From assembly GCA_023853785.1 (NCBI GenBank), contig JAJIRX010000767.1, forward strand, positions 62,001 to 126,000: a stretch of DNA of 64,000 nucleotides, written 5' to 3'. Source of the DNA: Psilocybe azurescens. Lineage: Eukaryota; Basidiomycota; Agaricomycetes; Agaricales; Agrocybaceae. A program made the translations under genes and the position numbers. Below the pieces are notes generated by a model that saw only the letters and a program-made list of their open reading frames with translations, did not search any database and was not told where the DNA came from. Position 1 is the stretch's first letter, and each line of letters starts with the position of its first letter. This document shows, one piece after another, positions 33,890-46,780 of this stretch.

Positions 33890-34688
33890 TCGTTACTTCA
33901 CGTCGTGTCGTGCCTGTCCCCTTTAGGATGATCTCGTGACTTGAAAATTCGAGTCCTCTCGGTTGCACCCTCCTTCCCACAAAAAAGTCGTGTCTCTGAA
34001 TAAGTAATTTTTTTCTCTCGCTGTTTTGCATTCCTTGAACTTATTAGTAACCTATCCTAGACCCAGCGTATCTTTCAGCGTATCTTTCACGGTGTTTAGA
34101 GCTATGAAGCCAGTTTTACACCAGTTTTCGAAATCTGGTATTTCTCGGTGCAGATTTGCTGCAGACCATCTTGCGAAAGTCGATATCAAGATTATATCAT
34201 CGGCTTGTTCAAAGTCACAATCTGGGCCTTTTACGTCTCCATTTAACCGTGATCTTTGGGAATTTTGATCCACATTATGGCAAAACGTGCCTTAACAGGC
34301 AATTTATATGCTTCCTCTCCAAAAAATCAGCACGTGAACCGCCTAAAAGTGGGTTTCTTCCTTTGTTATCTTTTAATTACCTTTCCTCCAACTCCCCTAT
34401 GTTTTAGAAACATAAATGTACGGCACATCCAGCCCCACACCGTCCAGCCAATCACAATAACTAAGGGACTTGATCTTTCCAGTAACGCGGTTGAACGGCT
34501 AGCTCGGTGGTGATGATACCCTCGTTATATATATGTAATGTGGATCCTCACATTACGAGACGCGCCAATCCCATTCCAGTATCAGCTCTACTTGAGGGCT
34601 CAAGCTGACTCAGTTCTATGGACTTTCATAACTATCAGCTCTACCAGAGAACTCTCCACCTTGTTGATATATCGTAGTCTTTGACACG
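33890..34688. other. Intergenic region upstream of the third P450
   Basis: About 800 bases. No supported gene; the open frames are short and overlapping. The part before 34689 should hold the P450 promoter. Confidence 0.45.
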
Positions 34689-37240
34689 ATGGAGCTGCCG
34701 CCTGGTATCATCTTTCTCCTTCAAAGGTCTCATAAGATCGCGCTGCCACCTGCATTCACATATGTTGCTGCGCGCGTGCTGGCTTCAGACTATTTCTATG
34801 GCTTTCAGCTCTCGTGGTGGACTCTGAGCGCCGCAATGCTCGCGGGTCTGCCGTTGGCGCTGACTATCTCTGTTGCTTGGGTCGAGCTGTCTATAAAGCT
34901 GGACGCTGCTCGGAGGGGCGCGGTTATGCCTCCTCGAACTGGTGACTGGACTCCAGGAAACATCCTCAGTCTCATCAATGCCATGAAGAGCTTCAGTAAT
35001 GGGTATCCAGGTACTTTTGTGCACGATCTAATGTTTCTGGTATTTGGATTTGATCTTCGTAATTGATATATAGGAGAAATGCTCGAGAAAACATGTGCGA
35101 ATATCAATGGATGTCTTCAGCAATCGTATACTATTCGCAGACAGGTGGGCTTTGTTCGTTTTTACATTGCCGTCTTCCAAGCTAATGAAAGAGTCGTTAG
35201 ATTATTACAGCTGAGCTGGAACACATGAAGGCTATGTTGGCAACGCAGTTTGACGTATTCGAGAAGGGTTCGGCGTTGTCTATTGATGCTGCTTTCCGTC
35301 GCTGACGATTGAGTCAGGGTCGGAAACTAGAGAACTTATCTACCCATTGCTTGGAACTGGTGTATTCGCAGCTGATGGTAAGTTCATTTTCAGATTAATG
35401 CCGCATTCTTATATTTAAGCCTTATTCAAGGTGACTTGTGGAAGTACGTCTTCATGGACCACTGTCTTTAAAACAAATAGCTAAAGTACACTATGGCATA
35501 GATTTCACCGGTCAATGACTCGCCCTTACTTCACCCGAGAGCATATTGGCGATTTCGATAACTTTGATAGACACGCAGAGGATGCTATCTCTCAGCTCAA
35601 GCGCCGCCTGCGTGAAGGCTATCCCGCAGATTTTCAGGCAAGTCATTTGCTTTGAATAGCAAGTGCCTTAGTGATTGGCCTAACTGAGTAGGACCTTGTC
35701 GCTCGTTTCACGCTTGATTCTGCTAACGAGTTCTTATTCGGAAACGATGTGAAATCCCTTTCAGGCGGGCTCCCGTATCCTTACTATGTCAATGCCGGTC
35801 GTGCCGCGGGAACGAAAACCTATGAGCATCCTGCATTACGCTTTGTCAACGCCTTCTCAGAGGCACAGATGATCACGGCGCAGCGCATGCGTTTTGGTAG
35901 CAGCTGGCCACTCCAAGAGTTCTGGTACGACACAATGAAGGAACCCATGAAGATCGTGCACAGATTTAGGGACCCAATCGTAGCGGAAGCTATCAAGAGG
36001 AAGAGAGAAGGTCGCAGCGATTTGGAAGAGAAGGATGACGAAACACTCTTGGAAAACCTGGTAAACTCGACTGAGGATCATATAACCCTCAGGGACGAGA
36101 TAATGTCGTTGTTGGTCGCGGGGCGCGATACGGTGGGTCTACACTTACATGGTGTGGTTTTTGCGATCTAACAGTTAATCAATTGATAGACTGCCAGCAC
36201 TGACTTTCGTCGTCTACATGCTTGCGGAACATCCCGAAGTCCTTCGTCGGCTACGTGCAGAAGTCTTAGATAAGATTGGTCGCTAGAGGAGGCCTACTTA
36301 TGATGATTTCAGGGACATGAAGTATTTGAGGGCCGTTATCAATGGTAAGCTGTGGTGTCCAAAATCTAGAGACCGTTTTCAGCGTTGATGCTTGACACAA
36401 CTACAGAAACGCTGAGGCTATACCCTCCTGTGTAAGTGCTTGTGTGGAAGCTTGCGTTCCGAGAACCTAACTACTTACGCGACTGCCATTATCCAGCCCG
36501 TTCAACATGAGGACTCCCAATGCCCCTACGGTTTTGCCCAGCTCGCCTGGCTCTGAAGATAAACCAATTTATATTCCTGCTTACACAAGATACACATGCT
36601 TTGATCGTCAAGTCACCAGCACGTCGCTTATCAGAAACCAAGGATGCCATATTCCATCTTTGTGATGCGTACAGGGAGAAGATCTATGGGGGCCAGATGG
36701 TTAGTCCACCAATCCTAATTATCAAGCATCCATGTCCTTGTCAATGACCAAAACCAAACTCTATGTAGCTCTCGAATTCGACCCGGATCGCTTTTGGATC
36801 ACAGGCTGCACAAATATCTCACCCCGAACCCTTTTATATTTATTCCTTTCAACGCCGGACCAAGAATATGTCTTGGCCAACAGGTAAGCTGAAACTCTTC
36901 GGTTAGATCTTGTGCAGAGCTGTAACGCCAGTCGATCGGTCTATCTAGTTCGCCTATCACGAAACGTCATTCTTTCTCGTCAAGCTTCTGCAGCACTTCT
37001 CAGACATCTCGCTCGCCACTGATGCCCAGCCACCTGAGTCCCGTGCACCAGTGGAATGGGCAGAAGATGCGACCAACCAAGGAAACAGAGAGAAAAGATC
37101 AGACCTAAATCACATTTGACGATGTATATTCAGGTGCGTTGATTTGTTTCTTTTGTCGGGACTCTGTATAATTGTTGGTGTCGATTTTAATTGTCTAGGA
37201 TGGGCTTTGGGTGACAATGGAAGAAGCTAAAGATCTATAA
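34689..37240 (+). pseudogene. CYP63-like cytochrome P450, decayed
   Basis: Same exon layout as the gene at 2948-5586. Seen: start MELPPGIIFLLQRSHKIALP; MTRPYFTREHIGDFDNFDR near 35515; LPYPYY near 35770; AGRDT near 36118; ETLRLYPPV near 36408; haem block readable as [13 protein letters not shown] near 36850; last exon DGLWVTMEEAKDL to TAA at 37240. Lesions: TAG at 36284-36286 where relatives have glutamine ([13 protein letters not shown]); two bases missing near 36200 before [13 protein letters not shown]4 instead of T5 at 36792-36795 before the haem exon; and frame changes near 36670 and 37095. Single-base losses may be errors, but the substitution stop plus several indels argue for real decay. 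One intron uses GC at its donor (35638). Confidence 0.8.
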
Positions 37241-38160
37241 TCTCAGATTTTTACTTCTGAGTTCTACATTTTCTAGTCTGTTACTCTTAATCATGTATGG
37301 AGCAGTGCACTAAGTCACCGCTACTTGGTGACAACTGTCAAATTGGCTGGAGGCCTTTTTTTTTTGACCTGAAAGTGAAGCTATTTTGACGTGTATGACA
37401 TGTAATTAAATTTTTGAATCACTATCCAGGCTACAAACAAGAATTTGTGGCCACTTTCGGCATAGTTTGGGTAAGGCCAAGAATCCCTGAACATGAGGCT
37501 GTCTCAACCTACGGGCGAGGGCCTGAAAAATCTACAATAGCTCTATTCTTTCATGTCGAAATTACGAAGAAAGCATTAGCTGCAGCTACAGTACAATTCT
37601 TCACGGCGGTCATAATTTTGAAGCCTCTGAGAATTCCTCTAGAGGGATGATTTGACTTACAAAAAGGAAGCGATTGGCAGAATTTCATTTTTTCCCCGTC
37701 AAAATTCACTGCCAAATATACAGGATTTAGCTGATGTCGGACCGGGACTTTGATACGATGTCCGACATCTCATTCTCTGTGCAGCAATACATTTATCGTT
37801 GTCATTATCATTATTAATCTACACGGCTGTAGGTTCATTTATCTCCGATATCCTATCCATTCGACTTCTATCGTCGGATGAGCGACGTTTTCCGAATCGA
37901 CCTTCACCCTTGTCCGACTCGTGCACATCTTCCGCAACAATGCCTCTCTCACCTCTAACGCGAATGCCACTGAGGCTGAAGCTTTGATTCCCAGGTACCG
38001 TCGAAGGTACTGCCCACATGTCAGTAGTAATCTAATAGTATGTGAAAACATGTTAATTTCGCAAAGACTCGGATGTAATTCGGTCCTGACCTCGCCGCTG
38101 TCTTCAACATCTCTAATTTGTTTCTCTCGATCCTGCAGAATCCCGAGAAAAGACTACATG
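37241..38160. other. Intergenic, no supported gene
   Basis: Downstream of the decayed P450. Open frames at 37414-37650 and 37799-38166 have no recognisable features. Confidence 0.45.
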
Positions 38161-39562
38161 TCATGATTCCACAGTCAGGTCAGCCATAACGCGGTACAAA
38201 CGAGATGACGAAAGACCTACGTTGGTGTATAATCTTCCCAATGGGAGCAAAAAAACGATGTAGACACTCGTTTTGTTCGAAGCTAAAAATAGAATTAAAA
38301 CAGCTGTCGAGAAAGCTGCGCTGAAGGATCCAGTCCGCATCAGGTCGCCAGTGATTTGGCTACTTCGCGACCCTGTGAAGGCTCGCTTTACTTGTTCGGG
38401 ATTACTTGAAGAAGCAGGATACAATATTAAACTCGCTAGAGCACCAATAAGCCGGTACGTTGGAAGCTAGAATCGTACATCGACACTTACCTGCTATCAG
38501 AACGTCCACTAGTGTCTGAGCTGCAATCCAAACAGTAACAAGACTTCGATACACCGAATGGCTGGATACATGGGTTGACAGACTGATCGCTGACAGAGTT
38601 GTGGAAAATTTCTCACTGATTGAACATAGATATCCGAAGCGATTCTCCATAGATACCAGAACTTAATGCCATAACGCTTGCCACACCACCAATAAGCACT
38701 ATGCAGGCAGGTACGATAGGCGGAGATTTTGAGAGAGTCTTAATTCTGTCCACCTCTAAATGTGCGCGTCATACTTAAAATAAAGAAAATACGCACCTAT
38801 GCGCCATGTGACAATGCACTATCAGTCCTGAAATGGCGTTGCACACCGATATTACCGTGTATGTCCACAGTTCCACTGTAGTCGTGGTTGTCAGCTCCGG
38901 CTGGACTTGTAGGTGTAAGGATGAGGAATACGACGGACCCTGACTCATAGCAGTGATATCTGTATAATTTGTAACACTGTGGGGAGTTAATACCATTGGA
39001 TTGCAACCAGAATAATCAACACACCAGTAAACCCATATCATATAAATGGCACTAAATCAAGCGACGTTATCTTTTGAGAATAGGGCAAAGGTGAATGTCG
39101 ACGAGGAGGCTTACACCATTGTCTGGAAGGAGTCGATAGAGAAAAGTAAGGCAACAGAAGATCTAGGGAGTAACCAATAACATCAGACAATATAATTCCA
39201 ATTTGAAGCTGTTGAACAGAGTGTAATAACATACTGGAGAATCCATGTATCCTTCCACTCTAGCATGTTGATCCACCGTTCAGCGATACCGTACTAACAA
39301 AGTGACGGGTAAAATGGAAGAACTAACTGCTATTTCGATACGTCAAGTATTGAAATCCGATTATGCCAGACAAGTAGGTGTTGACTATTTATAACCGCTT
39401 AATCAATATTGGACGCCACGAAAATGCAGATTACGGCGAGTTACCGAAGACCGACAGTACAAGAGGACCTGGGGAGTAGGGGTACCAATCCATGGGTAAC
39501 TTGACCATATCAGAAATGAATAGAGAGAAACACTTACCAATGACCTTGTCGTATTGTCCCAT
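38161..39562 (-). CDS. Multi-pass membrane protein, DUF6534-like layout
   Basis: The probable start MGQYDKVI is at 39562 with a GTAAGT donor just after. Next come a segment GPLVLSVF continuing across an intron to GIIGFQYLTYRN; a mid segment with VELWTYTVISVCNAISGL; LVTVWIAAQTLVDVLIAG; and a last exon with RAFTGSRSSQITGDLMRTGS, FSAAFSTAVLILFLAS and TSVYIVFLLPLGRLYTN, TGA at 38161. The order (seven or so membrane segments, VDVLIA, then a loop before a GRLYTN motif) matches a large family of uncharacterised agaricomycete membrane proteins often labelled DUF6534. The exon joins at 39300-39000 are not resolved and may be broken. Function unknown. Confidence 0.5.
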
Positions 39563-40311
39563 TATCTCAACATATAACACTCACAGAGCGGGTTGTAGAA
39601 ACCTCTACAGAAAGAAAAGGAGACGCTAGATGCAATGGTGAGAGTGGCAGAGGAAGATGGGGGATGCCAGCAAGGGCACAACATTCAAGAACTCATCTTT
39701 TATCCACTTCCAAGGGTTGCGTAGAGATTCGACTTCTCTTTTCCGAGCCAATCAGCGTTTTGTCGAGAACCTAAAATCTAAACAGAAGGAGTAAAAAGAT
39801 GGCAAATGGAGCATCGTCCGGAAGGGGGAAAAGGCGGATTGACATAAATCTGGAGAAGGTCAGAATTCAGTTTCGGGGTCGCCGGCGTCAATTGACAACT
39901 TCCCGGTCAGATTTCAATGTCCGATGCATCGCGGTGGATCGCGGTGCGGGCTCTGGACTCTAGGTACCATAGCACCAAAGACACTCAGTCCGCATAGCCA
40001 GCAGGTATAGATGGCAATTCATATTCTATACGAGGTTAGGCAAATCAACAGGGAGATCACACAGAAGGATTATGAGAACATTGCTCCACAGAATTTTTGT
40101 TGAGAGTTCTTTCTGCTTAGTCGTTTGTGGCTGAACGGATATATCATCGACATTGGGGATACGAAGCCACTTCTATGGACGAGTATATGCTCATCGTAGC
40201 CTTGCTTCATCAGCATCTTGACCGTGTATTTATTAAATAAGGTGGCCTGGAGTAATAATTTTAGAGTGGGTTCTAAACGAAACGGCCATCATCCTTCAGA
40301 TATGACAGATT

Positions 40312-40908
40312 TGCAGCACACCATCCCTAGGCGCAACAGGCTACGTGCCTAGGATCCCAGTTCCTCGTCGTGCTGAGCCAAAGCTTTATTAAATACGACA
40401 TGATGGCCTTTGTGCGAACTCCTGGGCCCGACGTCTGAAGAACGTATACCAAAATTTATCGGTCGCCAAAGGAACGCTTGATGTTTATGACATCATCGTT
40501 GAGTAGGCCGCTAAGGCTAAGTATGTTATTAACTGAGCCAGTTCCAGTGTGAGTGCAGATTACAACTCAATAAATTGCGACGTGATCCAGTTATCGTGGG
40601 TAGTCATACTCAATGGTCTGGAGAAACAATCGACGAGCCGCACAGGCGATCCTCCTGTATATATTCACATTTCTGGCTTGGGTATTTTGAACGACAACGC
40701 TCGAGGAGAATTGGTCGCGGAAGAAAACATCTCGAAGTACACTGATATATGATTTAGTCTCGACCAAGTCTCCGTAGTTGCCCTTCGAAGAACTTGCGAT
40801 AGCCTCATTGTCGCTGCTGGTGTCTCAGAGCACAATCCCATACGCATTATCATCGCTCACCCTGGCTGGATCTTCGGAATAGGCGAAGATGTGGGTTACC
40901 TGAAATAG
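40312..40908 (+). pseudogene. NAD(P)-binding epimerase/NmrA-like protein, decayed
   Basis: Seen: a Rossmann start LGATGYV at 40328; later DPPVYIHISGLGILNDNARG near 40650; SLIVAAGVSEHNPIRIIIAH and PGWIFGIGEDVG near 40800-40895. This matches fungal NAD(P)-binding proteins of the short atypical SDR type (HTSGTGVL and LPSTIYGI segments in the same order). In-frame stops at about 40503, 40530 and 40750 and a missing middle show it is not functional. No intact start. Confidence 0.55.
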
Positions 40909-42655
40909 TAAAGCACGTTATCTAAAAAAACCTCCAGGCATCAAGAAATCAACAGTCCACTGCCATCTTTCTGGACACATGGACGGGCTTGTCATATGCA
41001 GGAACCTGGAGCCCAGGATACAATTCCATGACCAATATCCACGTCAAGGATGCCGCAGGCAGCAGTGGCAAGCAAGGCAGATGAAGGCGCCAAAAGATTT
41101 TGAGAGTTACGCATCCTGAAAATTCTCTGGACTCTGAGTTCTGAACACTTTGAAACACGACGATGTTCGAAGATTTCATTATAGACGACGAGCCCAATGT
41201 CACCCCGCGTGATATTACTGGCACCATTGGAGACGTAAGTTGTTTAAACTCTTTACCCGACGTCCCGAGTTTTGCGGATGCGATGTTCATTTTTTTAGAT
41301 CATGTTCAGTAAATGCATTTATAGATCAAAACTATTACCGCCTTCCATCACTGACACATACGGAGAGTGTGAGTGGGGTTGTCGCCATAAGTTTCCACGA
41401 TGTTTACTAGATCCCGAACTTCTATCAGTCTTCTGGAGAGCCTTCGATTGCAATATCCGAGCCATTCCACAACGTTTGAAACGCCTTGGATGGGAAGCCA
41501 CGGAGACGAAGAAATCACCTTTATTAAAGATATTGCCACAATAACTCGAAGTGGTTTTGCAGGGGAATCATCGATAGAGCCTATCACTGGTTGACGCAGA
41601 CTATGATGGTGCATTAGTAAGGTGGCTCAAAAACAGATGACAGAAAGTATGTACGTTCCGCGATTCTATAGCTTTGTGCAGCTGTTTCAAGTGCAGTTCC
41701 TGATTAATTCAATTCGTTGGCAGCGCAGGTATTGCGATTCTATTGCAGACTCTGTGCAGACCATTTCTATCGCAGGACAGAAATTGCAAACAAAGTGAGC
41801 CGCACACACTCAACCAACACAGCGTGAATGGTGCTTGAGAGAGATCATGAGTATGGACACACGAACGCCTTTTCCGAGAGAAACCGGGCGTAGCTCGAGA
41901 CCGGCCCTATCATGCCTGCAGATTCATGAGCAAGAGAGGTGTTCATGATCCCTGGATAGGACAGTATTTCAGAAAGGGTTCGTGAGTATATCCACTGCAA
42001 GCAAGGTTGTTATCAGAGGAATTACTTACTGTATGCCATTCCTTTCATATTCTCCACGAACAATACTCAAGGCTCCTTGATCTGAATCCCCAACCAAAAC
42101 TTTCGTATATGCGCCTGTTTGCAGTGTTTCGTGATTTTACCATTTGGAAAAACCGATTGGATGAGCGACCATCCAGACGCGTTCCAACTTTCAAGAAAGT
42201 ATCTTTCCATTGAGAGGGGCCACACAGTAAAATGTTAAAGCTGTTCGTCGATAATAGTGAGGGTGCCTCCACATTAATCCCTCCATATGACCTGTCACTA
42301 GCCACTACCGTTTCTCGCGATCATTAATGTAGCTTTCGGCCTTTACGTAGGAGTCCAGTTGCCAGAAAGTTTGTTTTTCATAGCCCCTGTGTCGTGGCAG
42401 TGGGTCATTATTTGTCCTGCCGCTATCCTATCCATCGACGATTGATAAGGAGTGGAAAGAGCCAGATGGCAAATGGTATCGCATTCGCCAAGACATGGTG
42501 ATAGTCAGGAAGGAAGAACGAAAGGACAATCAGTCGCTTTTGGCAGGTTGCATGTGGTGCATGCGGTCAACATTGATCATGCCTCAGGTCTGTTGCGCAC
42601 GACCACGGCCCCGTCTGCCATTTTCTATCTGTTTAACCACCTCCGTCCTTCTGAA
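40909..42655. other. Unresolved stretch with short coding-like fragments
   Basis: 41163-41232 reads as MFEDFIIDDEPNVTPRDITG with a GTAAGT donor after it. 41302-41544 contains AIPQRLKRLGWEATETKKSP, which recalls the C-terminus of M1 aminopeptidases, but no catalytic segment is present. I could not build a gene, so I list no CDS. Confidence 0.3.
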
Positions 42656-43916
42656 ATGTCGTTGAACAAAAAATCAGACGTGCCTCCTCCCGCACCCCTC
42701 TACCAGCTCAGATTAACAACACCAACCTGGCGCACCTCAATCCTCTACCTCCCTCGGTGTTCACCCTGCCACAGACGGCCCAACTCGAAGCTCTATATAC
42801 GATCATCAGGAACAAGGAGACTTCTCGTGGGGATTTTCTCTTCTATTCAGATAGGATCATCCGGCTGCTGGTGGAGGAGGGCTTGAACCATCTACCTGTC
42901 GTGGCGCGAACGGTGGAAACACCGACTGTGAGTTGTCAATCTCAAACTTTCCATATTCCAGGCGGACAGGAAAGGATTATCTCGTGAAACTTATGGCTTG
43001 TCATTGAGTCGGCAAAGAGGATTGTCGAAGTGCTGACTGTACCCTTATCTCACGTCGATAGGGTGCCGTCTACAATGGTGTAGGTTTCGAAGGCAAAATT
43101 TGTGGAGTGTCCATCTTGCGGGCTGGGGAGGTACATTGCGATTTGCATGGTTATCTATCTCCCCTCTCACGTCTCTAACTAGGCCATGGAAGCTGGACTG
43201 CGAGAAGTATGCAGGAGTGTAAGAATTGGCAAGATCTTGATCCAAAGGGTACGTGGGTTCGGTTATTTCCACTGCAGACAACGTCTTAAGATTGGCGGGC
43301 GTATTTTAGGACGAAGAAACCACCCTCCCAAAGTTGTTTTACTCCAAGGTATGTTCGGATTCTCTAAGTTGTCAATTTTCTCAGAGTTCTGCCTGCAGTT
43401 CCCACAAGATATCGCATCGCGTTACGTTCTTTGCTCGACCCAATGCTAGGTAGACCCGACTACTTTTTTGACATTTTCGTCGATACTGATGTTTTCTTTT
43501 GCAGCGACGGGGGATCAGCTATGAAAGCCGTGGAGGTTCTTATGGAACATGGGGTGCCCGAGGAACGCATTATCTTCATTAACCTGGTTCGCCATCGACC
43601 TTCTTCCTTCTTTTCAGTTCAATAATTTGTGTTTGTGTTACCTAGATTGCGGCTCCTGAGGGTCTAACTACATTTTGTTCTCGATTCCCATCGGTGAAAG
43701 TTGTACGTCAATTTGATATTTTCGATGATACTGTGGAATGTTTCGTTATTCATCTCATGTTCTTGTTCAGATTACGGGATGGATTGATCAAGGTCTCAAT
43801 GACAAGGCGTATATCATCCCTGGACTGGGCGATTTCGGCGAGCGCAGGTATGAATTTTTACTCTTAATGTTGGGATTGGCCTGAACTTCCTCAATCTCGC
43901 AAGATATTGTACATAG
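42656..43916 (+). CDS. FUR1: Uracil phosphoribosyltransferase (pyrimidine salvage)
   Basis: Converts uracil and PRPP to UMP; its loss in fungi gives 5-fluorouracil resistance. Seen in order: start MSLNKKSDVPPPAP; INNTNLAHLNPLPPSVF; LPQTAQLEALYTIIRNKETS; RIIRLLVEEGLNHLPV; GVGFEGKICGVSILRAGE; AMEAGLREVCRSVRIGKILI; DEETTLPKLFYSK; FPQDIASRYVL; the PRPP-binding loop readable as LDPMLATGGSA across an intron; VLMEHGVPEERIIFINL; EGLTTFCSRFPSVKV; ITGWIDQGLNDKAYIIPGLG; GERRYCT and TAG at 43916. About eight exons. Two frame breaks: C4 at 42695-42698 and T3 at 43430-43432, each one base short. Every other residue block is conserved, so I read these as probable sequence errors rather than gene death. Confidence 0.88.
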
Positions 43917-44118
43917 GGACTTTTCTTGGAACACGCATTGCAAAACATTTATCTTTCTTACCCATTTTGTTCAACATATATCATGCATATATCGCCAGTG
44001 AATTTTTGAAAGCTTGTCTAGATTATTCTGGACTCCGAACTCTATAGACACTCTGGTCACGGTTAGAGTTTGCCCTAAGTTTACAGATCACCAATATCCC
44101 ATACTCATTCAAACTTGC

Positions 44119-46780
44119 TCAAAGCTCTTTCATCTGGACCCACAGACCGCCCTAGATCACCGTCAATCTTTCGACCGACGATCGGAACAAGCTCAGATAC
44201 TAACCTTGACATACATCGTCAAATGCGACATTGGATGGATCTGCTCTCTAGATTTCCAGCCATCGGCAACTGCCCAATGATCTGGTGCTGGAATATTGGC
44301 TGACTTGTCTAGTGTGAACTCGGTGAATTGCTGTAAGAGGCGGACGAGATAGAACGAAGCTTCGTTGTATGCCAGCTGTTTGTTTAGGTGTATGAGAAGC
44401 GATGGTCATTTGTTGAAGGCACAATGAACTTATACCTGTTGGCCGAGACATATTCTGGGACCTGCGTTGAAAGGGCAGAAAATGTATGGATTTGGGAGGA
44501 AATATTTCTGTAACCTCTCGTCGAGGAACCTATCCGGGTCAAACTCAAGCGCTAACTCAGATCGTCAGATGCTTTATGCTCTCACTTAATCGACACTGCA
44601 TACCATCTGGTCCCCACAGGTCAGTCCGCCGATGGAGATTTATGACAGTGTACATGCAACTAGGCAACCATGAACATGGGGTTAGTATTGCAGGATTCAA
44701 TAACAGTCGCACTTACGAGGTGTTAGCTGGTACGTAGATTGGCTTTTCACCAGGTGTCGTAGGCGGCAGTAAGACTGGCTTGTTATTTGTCCTGGACAAA
44801 GGTCCGTTAGGCCTGAGATGGTCCTTGAATCTTGATACTACCCGGATGGCCTCACCTAAAATTTATAGGACTAGGGATCAAACACATAAGTTATCTAAAT
44901 CGCAAACGAACGGGAAATTTTTATCACTCACACAGGGGGATAGAGCCTGAGTACCTCTGCAAATGTGAGTTAGACCCGATCTACTAGCAAGAGAATTATC
45001 GACATCATTGGAGACGAACCATTAAGAAATGCCCTCATATATCTCAACTCGCGTATCTGGTCGTAGCTCGGATTGCCACTGGAGCCAACTTTGGCGTATA
45101 TTTCTTCGCGAAGGCGCTTTTCGACATCTGGATACCTGGAGAGCATATATACAGAAAATGTTAAGAGGCACATAGTCTGTTGACACAGGCTGAGTATCTC
45201 TTTGACTGAATCAGGACCTCAAACTCACAGTATCCCGGCCAGCCAGAAGAAGATTGATGAGCTCGTCTTTCAAAATCTTCGTATCTAAAGAACGCATCCA
45301 TTGAGTCGCGTGTGTCTTGTCATTCGAAAGGCAGTGCCACAGACCTTGAGTGTTCTTCGCGAGATGTTCGAGAAGCGTTTCCTCTTCCGCATCCCCCTTC
45401 ACGTCCAAAATACCCGCTGCTAACTCGCTCTCTCGTTTATTCAACACCGCTTGCATCAAGGGCTCTGTAAATTCATCCATGATCTTGCGCATAGGTGTCA
45501 CCTCGTCCCTCCAAAACTCGCTGAGAGGCCATTGATTGCCTCTGATTGTACGCAAAGCAGTGAAGACCATGCCTTTGTTAAATGCGCTTACGAAGATCGT
45601 TGAAGGGTGGTTATAGAACTCCGGTGGATTCTTCTTCGATGCAGACGCAGGATACGGTATACCTCCGAGCATAGAATTAACTGAACCTCCAAATAAAAAT
45701 TCAGTACTTGAATCAAGGGTAAAGCGAGAGACAAGATCCTGGTTCAAAGCACATAAACCAAGCCATTAAATGTCATGTAGGATCATTACGCACCTGAATG
45801 TCAATTGAAAATCCCTCCGACAGTCTCTCGCTGGCTGTTCTCAGTGACATATCACAATTTCGAGCAAACAGTTCGAAATGGCTGATTCTATCTCTGGTGA
45901 AAAACGGTCTCGTCATGGCGCGGTGGAATCTGAAATAATGATGTCAGTGCAATACAGCTAGAAAGGGAATGATGGAGGACGGACTTCCACATTTCGCCTA
46001 TATCAATGTTGATTGAGTTGTAAGTACGTATACTACGTCATTGAAGCTGCACGGTGCTTACCATCAGCGTTAAACACCCCTGTGCCGAAGAATGATTCAA
46101 CTTGAGAAAATAAAACTGGGCCTGGACGACGTCATTAGTGGACCATAAATTATGAATATTTGGCAATCAAGCGCACCTTTTTCGAAGGCCTCAAATTGGG
46201 TCGCAAGAAATGCCTGCATATCCCATTTTTCAGTAAATTCGCGCCTCCAAGCAGTTGTTATTTACTTTGATATGGCCTGGCTCAACAGTCGATAGCTTAA
46301 ATGGACATCAGATTGGTCTTCAATGCTTCGAGGATATGACGCACTATGGTACTATTGAGAAAGGTGAACTGAACGGTGTTGCCATAGTTTTGTGCCCAAC
46401 GAAGCATGGCCTCGCCTTCAAAAATATTATGAACAACCCACTTTGAGTAGAGGATGTTAAAGGCAAGATATACCTGGATGGCCGGTGAGAATCGATTCCG
46501 CGAACTCAGATATCAGGGAAAATGATGATTCTGGAACGCGTGGTGCCATGTTTGCTTCGTTTGCTGCGGCAGCTCTCTGGTTCTGCCAATCTGAGTAGTA
46601 CTGGTCGAACACAAATAGACCCGGCCGTGCCAGAAGGGATAATACGACGATAGTCCAACGAGGAAAGCCTGAGTACACATGCTGCTGGAATAGGCTCAGT
46701 GCGAAGTAAACGATGATCGACGGTTTGGCGAAGTAGGGAAGCAAGCCAAAGAGGTATCTGGGCCCCGGTGGAATTACCAT
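44119..46780 (-). CDS. CYP63-like cytochrome P450, apparently intact
   Basis: The start is [17 protein letters not shown] at 46780. Followed leftward: [50 protein letters not shown] near 45915; [20 protein letters not shown] near 45735; AGRDT near 45235; [29 protein letters not shown] near 44945; [45 protein letters not shown] near 44460; and [10 protein letters not shown] with TGA at 44119. All splice sites I used are GT-AG and I found no frame break. About 600 residues, with a hydrophobic anchor near the N-terminus. It lies 1.2 kb downstream of a related P450 in the same direction and is most like that copy and the one at 51. Substrate unknown. Confidence 0.87.

Noticed and set aside
41302..41614. 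Possible M1 aminopeptidase C-terminal fragment
   Set aside because: Only one short resemblance (RLGWEATE); no zinc-binding HExxH segment or neighbouring exons, so not listed as a gene.
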